Shown here: one piece after another, positions 34,786-47,900 of the stretch
How the letters are laid out: each line of letters opens with the position of its first letter
Numbering within the stretch: position 1 is the first letter of the stretch
Source: Chimonanthus salicifolius
Taxonomy: Eukaryota; Streptophyta; Magnoliopsida; Laurales; Calycanthaceae
NCBI GenBank assembly: GCA_013350335.1
Contig: CM023537.1
Location: forward strand, 15,008,884-15,072,883
DNA: 64,000 nucleotides
Direction of reading: 5' to 3'
Notes under the pieces: generated by a model
Told to the model about the DNA's origin: nothing
Database searches by the model: none
The model's input: only the letters and a program-made list of their open reading frames with translations
Made by a program: the position numbers and the translations under genes

Positions 34786-36029
34786 ATGCAGCTGCTAACG
34801 TTTATATATTTCACCGTCCATCCTAAAAGCCACAATTCAATGGCTAAGATTGCCTGCCAATATCATTATAAAGAAATACTCGACCTCCGGTGAAGTTTAG
34901 GACTTCAGGACGTGGAACTGTTGGCGGTCCAGATCAGTAGGCATATATGCTTATGCCACGTGTAGCGCCGGACGAGCTTGTCTTTTGACGAATGTTACTC
35001 TTTTAACTCTCAAGAGGCAAGTCTGGGGCATCTTGATATTCCTTGTGCAAAGAAAAGGGGTTTTCTTTTTATCTCAAAGATGTTCTTTCCATCTCTCAGC
35101 CACAGTGGTTAACATTAATTAATACATAATGGGAATCATGATCACCTCCAAGGGCCATCCAGGCCATTCATTTTATGGGCCACACTCATAAATGTACATG
35201 GATGAAAAGGAAAAACCTTAAAAAAGTTAAAAAAGAAAAAGAAACTCTTATTTTATTTTCCATTAAATGGCGATTGTTTCCATAATCGTATTCATCCGTT
35301 CATCATAAATATGATCAGATGGGTTTATACAAATGACAAATTTAATCTTACTCTCAGCTTTTAATTAAACATGAACTGATTTTATTTCACGTGGAGGTGC
35401 AATTTTAGATGATAAATTCTCCAACAAGAGTCTCCTAATTACTGTTATGACTGTTATATATGAATTTTGCTTAAATTACATTATCTAAAAATTTAACATT
35501 ATAGTCTATATTAACGGCAGCAAAACATCCAATTCAAATTTGAACTCTCTCTTATCCTAATCCTCTTGTGTTAATTCTTAAAGAGGTTTCTCTTATCTTA
35601 ATTCTTTTGTATTAATCATCAAAGAAGTTGTATTCTAATTGAAATCTTCCTCTTAATAGAAAGGCATTAAATCCTATTTATACTCAGTGATAATGATAGA
35701 TGAGTAAGGGATTTTCAGATTTCTTCAGTCTCTAAAATTTACTGTCAAGAATAAATATTTATATCTTAATAACTAAGAAAGATTAACATTAAGATGAATT
35801 TCGACACGACAAGTAAAGTTTTAGATAAGTAACCAATGAATTTTACTATACTGAGATATTTTAGATAAATACTTACAATACTACAATTGATTAAAAATTT
35901 ATTGTCATAGTCTAATTGATAAAATAAATAATTTAAATAATAATGATGATTTATATTGAATTATTTTCTAAAAGAATTTATTTAAATAAGTGGTTATAGA
36001 TATATATATTCGATCTGTCCGTCTTCTGC

Positions 36030-36036
36030 TATATAT
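36030..36036 (+). promoter_or_regulatory. Candidate TATA box for fructokinase
   Basis: TATATAT in a C/T-rich setting about 130 bp upstream of the ATG. The leader ends in a (GA)n tract at 36149-36164. Confidence 0.5.
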
Positions 36037-36165
36037 TCTCCTCCTTGTCTTCCATCTCTCGTTAGCATTTTCCTCTCTACTTTTTGTTTCTTCTCTTTGC
36101 TTCTGTACATTTATATTTCTCAGTAGCAGCAGAAGTAGGAGAAAAAACGAGAGAGAGAGAGAGAG

Positions 36166-39100
36166 ATGAATCTTTCTGAGATTTGTGCAGGAGGAGCTAT
36201 CGGCGACGAAGAGGAGGAGAAGGAGGTAGAGGAGAAGCCTCTGGTGGTGTCTTTTGGAGAGATGCTGATCGATTTTGTTCCGGACACTGTCGGTGTTTCA
36301 CTTGCAGAGTCCGTGGGATTTATCAAAGCGCCCGGGGGAGCCCCTGCTAACGTCGCCGTTGCCATTTCCAAGCTTGGTGGACGGTCTGCTTTTGTTGGCA
36401 AGGTCTCTCCTCTCTCTCTCTATATGTATATATATCACGATCATCTCTCTCTATTTAATTATTCAACTGTTAAATAATTCTTAAGTAGACATATGATAAG
36501 TAAGTGTAGTAGTCCTGATTCTACCAAATGAAAACAAATATTTTAGATCTTTCAAACATTAAGACTCATACTTGCACGAGGTTTGTGGTCATTAGATTGA
36601 AGGCTTAAAGATACAGATTGGTAGAACGTACTCTTCATTTGAATTAGGGGTGAAACTCATCTGGGAAATCATGTGGGGGTCGTATGAGTCGGGTCAGAGG
36701 GTCAGGTCGAATTGAAAAGACAAAAGTCCGTATTAAATTTGGGTCGGGTCGGATTAGGAAATTTACAAGTTAATCCAATCTGACCCGACCAAATCCGACC
36801 TAATCTGGCTAAAATTAGGTTAAAATGGGTTCAAAATGTGGGTCAGATCAAAATTCTGGTTGGAATTTGGGTCGGACTGGGTCAAAAATTTTGGATCAAT
36901 AATTCGGGTCACGTCGTGTCGTATTGGGTTTTAAGAAATCCGACCCGACCCGATTTCAACCCTAATTTAAATTATCTATTTAATAACCTTAAATTTGATG
37001 ACTAAATGTGTCTAAATTTTAATATTTGAAAGTGTCAGAACTTTGTATCGAACTTAAAAAACTAGTCCATTAGGTGAATTAATTCAAGTCCTATATAAGT
37101 TCTTAAATTTCCACGAGACTTATTCAACCACCCAACGGAAAGATCTATAATATATCTTTTACTCCTCAATTGAATAAGTCCGAAGTACCATAATTCTGTA
37201 AATCTTGTTTATTTTGCATGGCTTTGATCATGATCTTAACCAAATTCAAATTTAGAAAAGATTACCATAATTGTACCACAGGGTATTCTCAGTGCATTTC
37301 TATATACAACTGTGTATGGCATGAGTACTTCGTTTTGATGGAACAGGTTCATTGAAATGATTTATTTTTAATTAAATATATTAAAAATCACTTTTATTAG
37401 ATCAATTAAAATATATTTTAAAAGTCACAAAAGTTAAAAGATCGAAATATTATTTTAAAGTAATTAAATTTTAGAATGTTTAAAAACATATCATGACTAA
37501 TCTAATAAAGTAGTTGTTGATGATCATATACTCAAACATAGATATTTCAAATACCATACTATGCACTCTTAAGAGCTACATTGATAATCATGAGTTATTC
37601 AAAATGACATCAGTTATTAAAGGAAGAAATAACATCGACATTAATATTAAGGGACACAGATCTATCTTTCATCACTTATATAATGACATATAGACAAAAA
37701 GATAAGTTATTTCTTTATTAAGAAAACACCAATGTCTAGAAGAACTCTTAATAGATGTGAACAAAAGCAGAGGTAAAATAGTTTCACGTTCTGACAAGAG
37801 TTAGGCTATTACTTAAATATTCAAATATGTGATGATTTTCAATTTCTTGATCAATATATTAATTAGTATAACAATCTAAAATTAGTTAGCTCTTGATTTT
37901 GAGAAGTAGTTTTGCAAAATATGTTCGTGAGAATGTAAACAAGAGGAATTTTCATATGCACATCTAAAGAAAATTATGCTAATATTTTTGAAATAGAACT
38001 CACATTGAAGAGCTAATCTTATCTCAAGTGTTATTATGAGTTAATGATTTTTCCGTCTAAGACGATTTGAGACCTTTGTCGACTTCTCGTTATGAGTGTA
38101 GCTTTCAAGGCCTCAAAGATAAGTGATTTTTGAAATGTAAATTTATATACATATGAGAAAAATCCAAATTGTTGGAGACTACCGTGCTCAACAACACACT
38201 CTCGGATTCAAACATCCCTTTTTTTTTCTCTTTCATTGGAAAAATCCTAATTGTTGGATGGAGACTTATGTCAAATAATTTATCAAATTATTTTACGAAT
38301 AAAATATGTATTTTAGTTAGTTGAAAATTTATTCTTTATTTAATTTCAAGAAAAAATATTTATTCTAGAAAAGTACTAATACAAGAAAAAATATTTATCC
38401 CACTGGTACTATTGAAGTGTTGCCACTCAGCTAATGTTTCTTTTCCACTTAAATATATAGCCAAATTACTTACTTATCCTTGCAGTTACAATTTTATCAA
38501 AATCATTTGAATTTTCTATAGCTAAATATTCTTTTTTACTTAAAATGAAAGCCAAATTAGCAACCTAAACATTTAGAAACAAACAAGTGTTACAAATTTG
38601 AAGAAAAATTATTTAGTTTATAAAAGTACTAATAACAAAGGCCAAATTAGCAAAATATTTATCCTAAAAATTAAAACAAGTACCTAAACATTTAGAAACA
38701 AACAAGTGTTACAAATTTCAAGAGGAATTATTTATTTTATAAAGTACTAATACAAAAGCCAAATTAACAAAATATTTATCCTAAAAATTAAAATAAATAA
38801 ATTGGCTTCGCCCGGAGTCGAACCGGAGACCTTCAGTGTGTTAGACTGACGTGATAACCAACAACACCACGAAACCGAGTTGGGATGAATTCTTACCTTT
38901 CTAATTATAATAGTAAACTAATTTGTGCCTTCAACTCCTATTACAAAGATGACAGACTGCTCTTTAGTATTATGCTTCAATTTACCTTTATATGATTCAT
39001 TACTTAAATTTATGTATTTTGTAATTAATTTTAAATTTTAGAATCCTAAAGAGAGATTTGTAAAGACATGTGGCAATATATGTGAGTCTATTACATGCAA

Positions 39101-42100
39101 ATATAGTATTATTGATTAGCTACTGTTTTAAAATCTATTTATCTAAGCATTTTATTTATGTTAGGTAAGACCATGAATCAACGACGGTGGATCATTAAAT
39201 TCTAATTAAAAAAATTATATTATTACTTAAGATTAAATTCTATAAATGTGGGGTAAAGGTGACGATTGAATGAGTCATTTACTAATGGCCATCTTTCATA
39301 TCACTTGCTGGAGCAGTAGTCTCACCAAAACACAAAGTACTCGTGCAGGATAGCACTCTTTCAAATTCTGATTAGAACTATCGAGCCTAAGCTTAACCCT
39401 TTTTCAATGGTTGGGCGGCCAAAAAATGTATTTCGTCACTTGAGATAGAATGAGTATTTTGTTATTCAAAGTACTGTATCGGTCAATGTATTATTTTCTT
39501 TATCTTATGCAAATTTATATGTTTTAACTAATTTGAACTATTATTTAATACATTATGATAGAAATTTGATCAATAAGTAATGTGAAAAATCAAATTCTGT
39601 CATATATCTCGTGATAGGTTAGCCGACACCTATATCTCATGTTGGACAAGTCTCGTTAAAGACATCATATGTTATTGATGAATCTTAACACTCGCCTTCA
39701 TAGATGACTCACCGAAATTTGATAAATATGCCAAAAAGCTCATGGAACTAAAAAATTAACCCCTTATCCCATCCTACAATAGACTAGCTAACTTGACACC
39801 TATATTTTATGTGGGATGAGCCCCCCCAAACAAATAACAAGTCATCAATAAATGTTAACGCATCATTTTTTGAAATACAAAAAATAACGCATGATTCAAA
39901 ATATTAGTTAGTCTTTAAACTAAATGCTTTTTAAAACCTCATATATCACCTAGCGCATTTTTTATTATCAAATCAAATATTGTATTAAGTATGATATTTA
40001 CCTTTTTATATTGATTATCTAAATGAGTGCTCTATTGAATGACGGTCATTCAATGACCAAGCACATGAATTATAATATCTGCCTCTGTATTATCTAGTTG
40101 GTGGAGAAATAGAAATTGTTGCACTTATATTACAGTGGTATTATATCTGATTCATTAATCATTATTGGGATCTACCAGCTCATCTTGAAGTGTTTTTTTT
40201 TTTTTTTTTAATGACGGAAGGTGTCCAGAGATCTCACCCAACTAATTCTTTAGGATATATGCATGAAATAACCCATGGGGAGTACCCCAGAAGTGCTTGC
40301 CAGGAATTGACCCCAAGACCTGGCTACCTGAGGCCAGTGCCTTGACCGTCAGCCCAACACCCCTGGGGTAGCTCATCTTGAAGTGTCACCCATGATTTTT
40401 TTCATAAGTGATGCAACCTTTTTTATAATTTTAATGTATATGATAGTGATTTGTGTTTGTGTTCCATATTCTGTTCTCCCCAGTTTGGCCATGATGAATT
40501 TGGGCACATGCTGGTGGAGATATTGAGGAAGAATCGAGTGATCGAAGATGGCGTTTGCTTCGATCCAGACGCAAGAACTGCGCTTGCATTTGTGACATTG
40601 AAGGCTAATGGGGACAGGGAATTCATGTTCTACAGAAACCCAAGTGCTGATATGATGTTGAAGGAGTCCGACCTGAATCTCGCCCTCATCCGGCAGGCTA
40701 AGATCTTCCACTATGGATCCATCAGTTTGATATCAGAGCCTTGCCGGTCAGCCCATTTCGCAGCGATGCGCGCCGCAAAAGAGGCGGGCATCTTCCTCTC
40801 ATACGACCCCAATGTGAGACTTCCCCTCTGGCCTTCTCCTGATGCTGCTAGACAAGGAATTAAGAGCATCTGGAAGGAAGCTGATTTCATCAAGGTTGGT
40901 TGTATTCTCCCTTGCAATTCAACTTCAAATCAAGATTTCTTTAATCAGAACTCTGAAAAACTACCCATTAATTGGATTTCTAGATAAGTTGAATTATCAA
41001 AATATTAAGCCTTAATTTGTATTTTCAACCAAGGATGAGCCTGGTTAGGCGTTTATAGATGCATTCTTTAGTCTTTAGAGAGGTTAAATCCTTCATAGAC
41101 ACTTACCTTTCATGAATTATCAGACACCCTAATGTTAAAAGCCATATGATTGACACCCACCATTGGATAAAAATCCTTTCATTGTCAACGGTGAAAATTA
41201 GAGGCAACAATATCAAGGGTTTAGAGTAGTCGGACAGTAGTTAAATTTGGTCAATAAAATCATCAAACAACTGCATAAACATCCCATCATATCTCATGAT
41301 TTAGAACATGATTAGAGGGAGAATAATCCATTCATTTGTTGGGGCTGCGAACGAGTCTCACATTGGAAGTGCAGAGGGAGATCTAGGGATTTATAAAGGA
41401 CTTGGGTCACTCCACCTAATAGGCTAGTCTTTTGGGTTGGATACCCTGTCCTAATACGTGGTATTAGAGTCAAGTCTCAGGCTACCTCATTTGGACTCAG
41501 GAAACCCTCTAGGCGGATGGGATGGTTGGCTTCGTTCGAAGGAAGAATTGTTGGGGTTGCAAACGAGTCCCACGTTAGAAGTGTAGAGAGGGAGATTTAG
41601 GGATTTATAAAATACTTGAATCATCCATCTAACGGTCTTTTTTGGGCTGGATACCCAATCCTAAACATCATCGTTACTTGTCTCTTTGTTGCAGGTTAGT
41701 GATGACGAGGTAGCTTTCTTGACTAATGGAGATTCACAGAATGAAGAAAATGTTATGTCGCTGTGGTTTGATGGATTGAAGCTGCTAGTTGTAACAGATG
41801 GAGAGAAGGGCTGCAGATATTTTACTAAGGTTTTTCATTTTTCTTTTTCTCTTCTTCTAATTCTATTTAGTTTCTACAGAGTCATTAAACAGAATTCTAA
41901 GTATTGTTGTTCATTTGTTTACATAAACAAATTCTAACAGATATTCTATTTTTACTTTGTGTAGAACTTTAAAGGGAGGGTTGATGGATTTAAAGTCAGT
42001 ACTGTAGACACAACAGGGGCGGGTGATGCATTTGTTGGAGCCCTTCTTGATTCTCTTGCCAGAGATAGTTCCATAATTCAGGTTTATTTCGTTGTTGAAA

Positions 42101-42613
42101 TTGCTGTTAAAGTTATAATTGAAATGCAAGTAAGAAAACATTTCCATGAATGGTTAGGCATTAAGATCGAGTGTATTAGGCTTGTCAATTTACTTGGATT
42201 TGTTCTAATCCAGATGGGTGTGGATTGATCTGGGTTTAAATCCAGAGTAGCATATATTATTGATCTAGTTGCCTCCTGCCTCTGCCGATCATCATCACCA
42301 CCATCAAATAAACCTTTCTCCATCGATATCAGCAGAGTTTCCCTGCCAACCATTTTTTTAGAATTACATTACAATTATCTTCGGTGAATCATTTAATATC
42401 AGAATAATTACAATGATATATCAGAAGTCTTCTCCTTAATATCAGAATATCTGCACTGATAAATTTTCAACTTGTTTTCAGGACGAACGGAAGTTGAGGG
42501 AGGCATTGACTTTTGCAAATGCATGTGGAGCCATCAGCACTACGAAGAAGGGAGCCATTCCTGCCCTCCCTGACAGGGAAATGGCTCTTGAACTCATTGG
42601 AAAATCAAAATGA
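36166..42613 (+). CDS. Fructokinase (PfkB family), five exons, 343 aa
   Basis: Exons 36166-36402, 40484-40894, 41695-41829, 41965-42081 and 42482-42613 all join in phase 0 with GT/AG introns and an intact frame to TGA. The enzyme phosphorylates fructose with ATP to fructose 6-phosphate, usually in the cytosol. Landmarks: [14 protein letters not shown] (27-40), PfkB signature 1 with [17 protein letters not shown] (56-72), [55 protein letters not shown], and signature 2 [14 protein letters not shown] with catalytic Asp at about 282, then [11 protein letters not shown]. Length is normal. The N-terminus has an acidic extension ([11 protein letters not shown]) and no obvious transit peptide. Intron 1 (4,081 bp) holds a MITE, an antisense tRNA and a SINE; intron 2 holds a TRIM. 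Which plant fructokinase paralogue this is cannot be told. Confidence 0.95.
36645..36964. mobile_element. hAT-like MITE, TAGGG family (fructokinase intron 1)
   Basis: Ends TAGGGGTGAAAC and GATTTCAACCCTA, with GGGTCGGGTCGGAT-type phrases repeated inside. The flanking 8-mers ATTTGAAT (36637-36644) and ATTTAAAT (36965-36972) are a target duplication with one change. Confidence 0.82.
36965..40204 (+). other. Remaining intron 1 of fructokinase
   Basis: AT-rich intronic DNA. A near-repeat of about 110 bp occurs at 38560-38660 and 38675-38790 (AACATTTAGAAACAAACAAG in both), just beside the tRNA. Nothing else was recognised. Confidence 0.5.
38803..38876 (-). tRNA. tRNA-Val (anticodon AAC)
   Basis: A 74-nt gene on the minus strand with acceptor GGTTTCG paired to CGAAGCC and discriminator A. 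The anticodon loop is CTAACAC, with the anticodon complement at 38840-38842, and the T arm is TCCGG-TTCGACT-CCGGG. It matches the plant tRNA-Val(AAC) I recall except at position 14 (T for the conserved A) and two variable T-loop bases. All stems pair. A T-run follows within about 15 nt, fitting Pol III termination. It lies antisense in intron 1 of fructokinase. The position-14 change breaks the usual U8-A14 contact and alters box A, so activity is uncertain. Confidence 0.88.
40205..40375 (-). mobile_element. Au-like SINE copy (fructokinase intron 1)
   Basis: On the minus strand: a tRNA-like head with GGTCTTGGGGTCAATTCC as box B, then a body ending AGAATTAGTTGGGTGAGAT and GGACACCTTCCGTCA with an A-tail (T-run at 40193-40209 on the plus strand). 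It ends about 108 bp before exon 2. Confidence 0.7.
41337..41667 (+). mobile_element. TRIM (miniature LTR retrotransposon) in fructokinase intron 2
   Basis: Two direct repeats of about 120 bp, 41337-41457 and 41549-41667, both beginning TGTTGGGG and sharing AACGAGTC, GGGATTTATAAA and GGATACCC. A primer-binding-like TGGTATTAGAG (from 41459; TGGTATCAGAG expected) follows the first, and a purine tract GAAGGAAGAA precedes the second. Flanks TCATT (41332-41336) and TCATC (41668-41672) form a 4 of 5 duplication. No coding capacity. Confidence 0.85.
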
Positions 42614-43429
42614 AAGTAACCAGTTTCTATAGTAATTTACTTTGATGATGATATCCTAATCAAATAATATCTTGTAGCAACACTAAGATTTCTCTATCTT
42701 TCTCTCTCTCTCAATGATATCAACTCACTCATGTGATTACAATTCAAACCTGCTATTACTAGTAACATACCCTTTTTCTGAAACAACATCTACGAGTTGA
42801 TGATGGGCATCCAAACAAATGCCTTTTTTATAACATAGGTATCCCCAATCCACACATACCAGTTAAGTCTAAAGGGAGTGGCCTGTTGGAATTGCACGTG
42901 AATCGAAATCAAGATCCTACTTCATGAAGCGGGCATCTTAACCATCAAGCAACCTGTTGGGGTTTTTCTCCTTCTTTTCTGTTCTTTTTATTTTGTGGAG
43001 TATACAACAGAAGGCCTAAATGAGTTGCACAAGCAAAAGCCTAGCTCACTCTCTGCTCTTTGCATGGCAATCCATTGTTTATGCTCCCCTGATTTTGCAT
43101 TAAGGTGTAGCCAGTGGATGAAAGAGTTCCTATTTTGGCCATCCCTTTTATGGCAGCTAGAAACTTATATTTGGACATGAAAGGTGGCATGATGATAATG
43201 ATCAATGGGTTTGGTTTAACCAATTTCATTGAACAAGCAGTCCTTATTACAAGGAAAATTGCATTCAATGTCAATGCAACTACAGATATTTTATATGTAT
43301 GTCTAGATAGAGAAATTACATGATCATGGTATTAGTTTTTTTGGCTCGATTAGGAGTCCTTTTGTTTTAATTAGATATTTCTATTTTCTCTCCTACTTCT
43401 TCTCTACTTCCTCAATTTATTTTGTTGGG
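42614..43429. other. 3' flank of fructokinase
   Basis: Probable 3' UTR, then spacer. A CT run lies near 42690-42713. Short frames at 42995-43323 have no recognisable family. Confidence 0.4.
42820..42965 (-). mobile_element. Au-like SINE fragment
   Basis: On the minus strand, a head-like AAGATGCCCGCTTCATGAAG and box-B-like GGATCTTGATTTCGATTC, then a body with the GGTATGTGTGGAT motif of the family and GATACCTATG with an A-rich tail. Confidence 0.6.
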
Positions 43430-43690
43430 CCTTAATGGACCCTTGAGGAAATGGATCTTGACAGGCATTTTAATAATAGGATCAATGGACCTTTAAGGTA
43501 TTTAACCTTGATGAATTTTTTATGGGCCTTGATAAACCCTCGTCGGCTTTGAGAAAATGGGCCTTAATGGGCTTTCATGATATTGGGCCTCAATGGACTT
43601 CAAAATTTGGGCTTCAATGGCCTTGGGGGGGTTTTTGTCAATGGGCTTTCGTGGCTATGGAATGACAGGACCTAACAGATTTTTAGGTAT
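43430..43690 (+). repeat. Degenerate GGGCCTTAATGG repeat array
   Basis: About ten irregular copies of phrases such as GGGCCTTAATGGAC, GGGCCTCAATGGACT and GGGCTTCAATGGCC, spaced 20-40 bp. The origin is unknown. No reading frame runs through it. Confidence 0.6.
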
Positions 43691-43944
43691 TGGGCTTGGA
43701 TCATTACCAAGCTGATAAATTTTGGGTTAAATTCCAATTGGAAGTTGGTGAAGAATACATCGAGTTGAGAAATACACATTTGTCCTAAGCATTTTACATG
43801 CAGTCTTATACTTGTTACAACCTCTTAAATGTATCTTATTCATATTTTATTTAATTAAATCTAAAATGATTCTCGACCAGATTGATTATACTCTAAACTT
43901 ATTTTGTTCAATCTTTTTTATTAATTATATATCGCATCGTCACA

Positions 43945-44074
43945 GTCCTATTAAAACTCCCACAGGTGAGCCCACTACTCCTAAAGCACACCAAAGTTAG
44001 GCCGTGGGGACTCGAACCCGCAACCTCCTCGCTTTCTGAGGCAAAAAGCAACCAGTTAAACTACACCCATGTTT
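43945..44074 (-). mobile_element. tRNA-derived SINE, family A, copy 2
   Basis: On the minus strand: ATGGGTGTAGTTTAACTGG (box A region), GAGGTTGCGGGTTCGAGTCC (box B intact), then GCCTAACTTTGGTGTGC and GTGGGAGTTTTAATAG, matching copy 1. It has the best-preserved box B of the three. Confidence 0.8.
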
Positions 44075-44694
44075 TACAGTCTACAAGGTGTAGTTTGTTG
44101 TGGCCGAGCAGACAAGTCCACCGGCGTGTCATTTTCGTGATCATCGTAATCATTGATCATACTTCTAAAATTTAATGGACCGACTTTTCCAGACATGATA
44201 TAAGATTTTATAACATTGGATTTATTTGTGAGAATCTCTAAATTATAAACTTTAAGAGAGAATGAGAGAAATAGTTATGTGCAAGAGATTTGATATAGGT
44301 CCTACATTTTATCATGCATATAGAAATTTTTTATAATTTAAAATTTGAATTTTCACCATTGAATGTTGGAGATGTCGGTTTGATTTCATTATAACTCGGT
44401 ATCCTGCACTTCATTATTTCTTAGAAAATACCCTATGAACAACATAATCATGTCAACTAAACTTGTTTGTAGCTTGAGCCAAGGGTTTTGACCAATGTAT
44501 GAGAACTCAAAACTTAGACTCAACTCGAAAACCTATCAAATGGATAAATTCGATCGAGTTTTAAAAAAATTAAAAGAAACTCGTCAACTCACTTTATTCG
44601 AAATCCTATTGAATCAAGTTAATTCGCTAAAAATCAAATGAGTTTTTTTTCTTTTGAGTTTTTAAACTATACGTTCGACTTTAGGAGCTAGGGG

Positions 44695-44910
44695 TTAAGA
44701 CTTAAGAGTTTAATCCTAAGAGACCCTTAAACAAGTTAGTCACATGACCTTAAGGGGTTGACTTGAAGGTCAAGAGATCAAGTCTTTTTCAACGTAAAAA
44801 TGGCCACTCCCTGTTTGTTTTGCACTCGACGTATGCAGATTGAGAATTTTTCATATGCTCAAAGGATTAGTCAAGTGTGACACGTGTACACTTTAGTCTT
44901 AAAAAAATTA
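44695..44910 (+). mobile_element. Au-like SINE copy with A-tail
   Basis: Box-B-like GAGATCAAGTCTTTTTC, body with TGGCCACTCCCTG and CTCGACGTATGCAGATTG, then GGATTAGTCAAGTGTGAC and ACACTTTAGTCTTAAAAAAA. Confidence 0.7.
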
Positions 44911-47900
44911 ATATAGTCACATCAATCGACTTGGTTGGAGCCCGAGCCAAGGGTTTCTAAACCTTTGTCTTTGATAGGTCTGCATACTTATCATCCAATA
45001 CATGTTTTATTAACATGGTTTGTCCTACTGAGTGAGGAATGTTTTGCTAAATAATGATTAACAAAGGGAAAACAGAGACTGTTTTCTCCACCTTCCCTCA
45101 TCTTTATTATTAATAATACATTCAATGAATCAACTACACTGACCCATTAATAATAAACAAGTCACAAACACAACGTGGAAACATCAATTAGTACCTATGT
45201 TTACCTATAATCCCACCTCTAAACTTTGTAATCAAGTATCCCCCCTTCATAATTTAACCTTTCATCCCCATCAGCACATGCTTCCAAATAAGATCTCTCT
45301 GTCGGTAAACACTAATCTCTGTTGTAATAATAACAATAATAATTAAGTGATCAAACACCTTCATCTTTAATAATTACACAATTCAGCTCTCTCTGTCTTG
45401 TATTTTAATAGATAATTGGAATGTACTTTACATGCCACTTACTGCAATCTAATAGACTCTGCATGCCTGTACAAGATTAGGAAAGTTTTCTTAATCCATT
45501 GTTTTCATGCCTTGTGGTATGGTTCAATGTGGTCTTTTCTTTATTATTTAAACTTCTATTTTTTTTAATGGAAAAGCACATCTAGACCTAGGAAAATTTG
45601 ACTTGAGTCAATTTGAATTAATCCATTTTGATAAATAATTTTAATGCTATCTATTTAATAGATGACTCGACTCTATCCAAACCCATTTATAAATGGATAG
45701 GCCTAACTCAAACTCAAAAATAAATGGACAGACTCGACTAACCCAATTATTGCATGTATATCTAAAACACATACAACTGTATGAGGTTTACACCCCTTCA
45801 AGGGGTAACCTCGGTATTTGTTACACTGGAAAAATCTCCTTAGATACGTAAACGGGTAAATCTAACCAAACACAAATTCAAAATAAATCTAAACTGACTT
45901 AACCCATTTAATGAGACCCAAAGTAAATCTGAATCCAAAATAGACCTAAACCGAATAAGACGCAATCCAATCTGTCCAATTGCCAAGTCTAACCCACTAA
46001 GATAGTGAGACAATTATTTTGATGACAACAATGATGATGACAATGCATCTTGAAAAGAATGACTCCTAATTAGTCTTCTCTCTCTTACACCCTTCTCTAA
46101 TTTTGGATTGAGTCATAGTGATTATTTTTAAATAGTAATAATATCAAATCTCCTTAAAAAAGGTTGAAAAATAGTTACTGACTGAAGAGACTCAGATTGT
46201 TATCTCCTTTATTTAACTATGATTACAAAGCATGCAAAAAAAAACAAAGAGAAAAATGTTTGATTTGTATAGATTTCGATTACAGTTGAAATTAAATTTT
46301 ATAATTTTGAGATGAAACTGCAGCATATTGTAACTCTATTAGCACTAATCCATTCTAATAATGTTTTGTTACATTGAAATGGATGGATTTAGTAAATGCC
46401 CCCGTTTTTAACTTTGTATCTATTTTTAGTGACCAAAGTGATCAGGCTCTTTAAGCAATCCAACTAATTCTCAGACTATGTGCAAATCTCTCTACCTACA
46501 CACATCAAATAACTTTATGGAGAGCGGCCCATTGTGATGGATTGAGAATCGAAATCAGACTTCCACTTTTTGAGATGAATTTCTAACTATCACTCCAACC
46601 CCTTTAGCATTAAGTTTGCATCCTTTGATATCTTGAAAGGCTCTATCCTATGCCAACTATGATATATGGGAAATGCATAGATGCAGAATTATATGTATTA
46701 CTAAATAATGTGAAGTGATTGGCTTCAAAGTGATCTCTGTCTTGAATTTTAAGCATCAAAGCTGAGTCACTATGTAAATACTTACAATCTTTATATTCAA
46801 TCCAACAGTTAGATGGACATTGACTTTTGTTGGATTTGAATCCAAAAGTTTGATTTGAATTGATCATTAAATAACAGTAATCTTTAGATTTCGTATAGAG
46901 TTGGCAAAATTTGATCTAACTCATCTATTTGATTTGAACTTTTTATATTTATAGGAATACGAGTCTCTTTTTTATACAGTTTTTAAAAGAATTGGTTGAT
47001 CCAAACTCGGGGATCCAAGATCTCTCAAAAACTCAGAAATGTCGTAATGAGTCTATCACATTCGGATTTATTTTGGATTTACTTCATATTGAGTTTACCC
47101 ACTTAGCTAATAAGACGTTTTTGCTAAGAGAGTCTGGCGCTACAACTCGAGCGAATTGAGCCGGGTTTCGGACCAACTTGAGCCAGGGCCCAAATTGCAA
47201 TTTAAGGACCCAAGCTCCAACACAGGCCCAAGTTAACTCGAAATAGTCAAAATAAAGCCTACCCCTAGGGCTAGCCATTTTTTCCTGGACCCTTGAACAT
47301 GCCCACCCCACTTTGATATCTTATTGGATGATATTATTCCTCCATTGATCAAGAATTTCGATCTTTGGGAACTACCTATGATCATCCAATAAGAAGGGTT
47401 TCAATTTATTCAAATGAACTATTTGAACATCAATTGATTCTAGCAACTGATTGCAAAGTTGATTATTTGACCCCACCTTAAAAAAAAATTGGATTTGGGT
47501 CATTCCTTTCTTAAAAAGTTTAAATTAACTTGACCCTAATATTTAAATTATTTATTTATTTTCTACCTATTAATTTTAGCCTATTTTCCCCTCTAAGTTA
47601 AAAAATCTTACCATATTACTTCAATTTTCCAAATTCCAATGTGCTCACACGAAAGAAGAGCCCTTTTATCTTTCATTTTCTATTAGAAATATTTTTTCTC
47701 TCATTTTTTCCATTTAAAAATATATATATAAATTCGGGCTAGGTCGAATCGAGTTGTGTTGAATAAAAAAAATCCAATTGCCTTGGATTGGTCAATAGTT
47801 AAAAAAATCCAGATCGATCGAGTTGGGTCAAAAGAAAATATGTTATTACTTGTAGCCAATTCGACCTGGCTTGACTTATTGGCACCCTACCCACTTGAAT

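Larger units (their letters stand above)
32876..36020. other. Spacer upstream of fructokinase
   Basis: AT-rich and gene-free apart from the SINE and MITE-like pieces listed. A short frame at 33818-34024 reads like a hydrophobic N-terminus, but I could not link it to a family or to further exons. The CCACGTGT near 34957 is a G-box-like motif far from any start. Confidence 0.4.
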
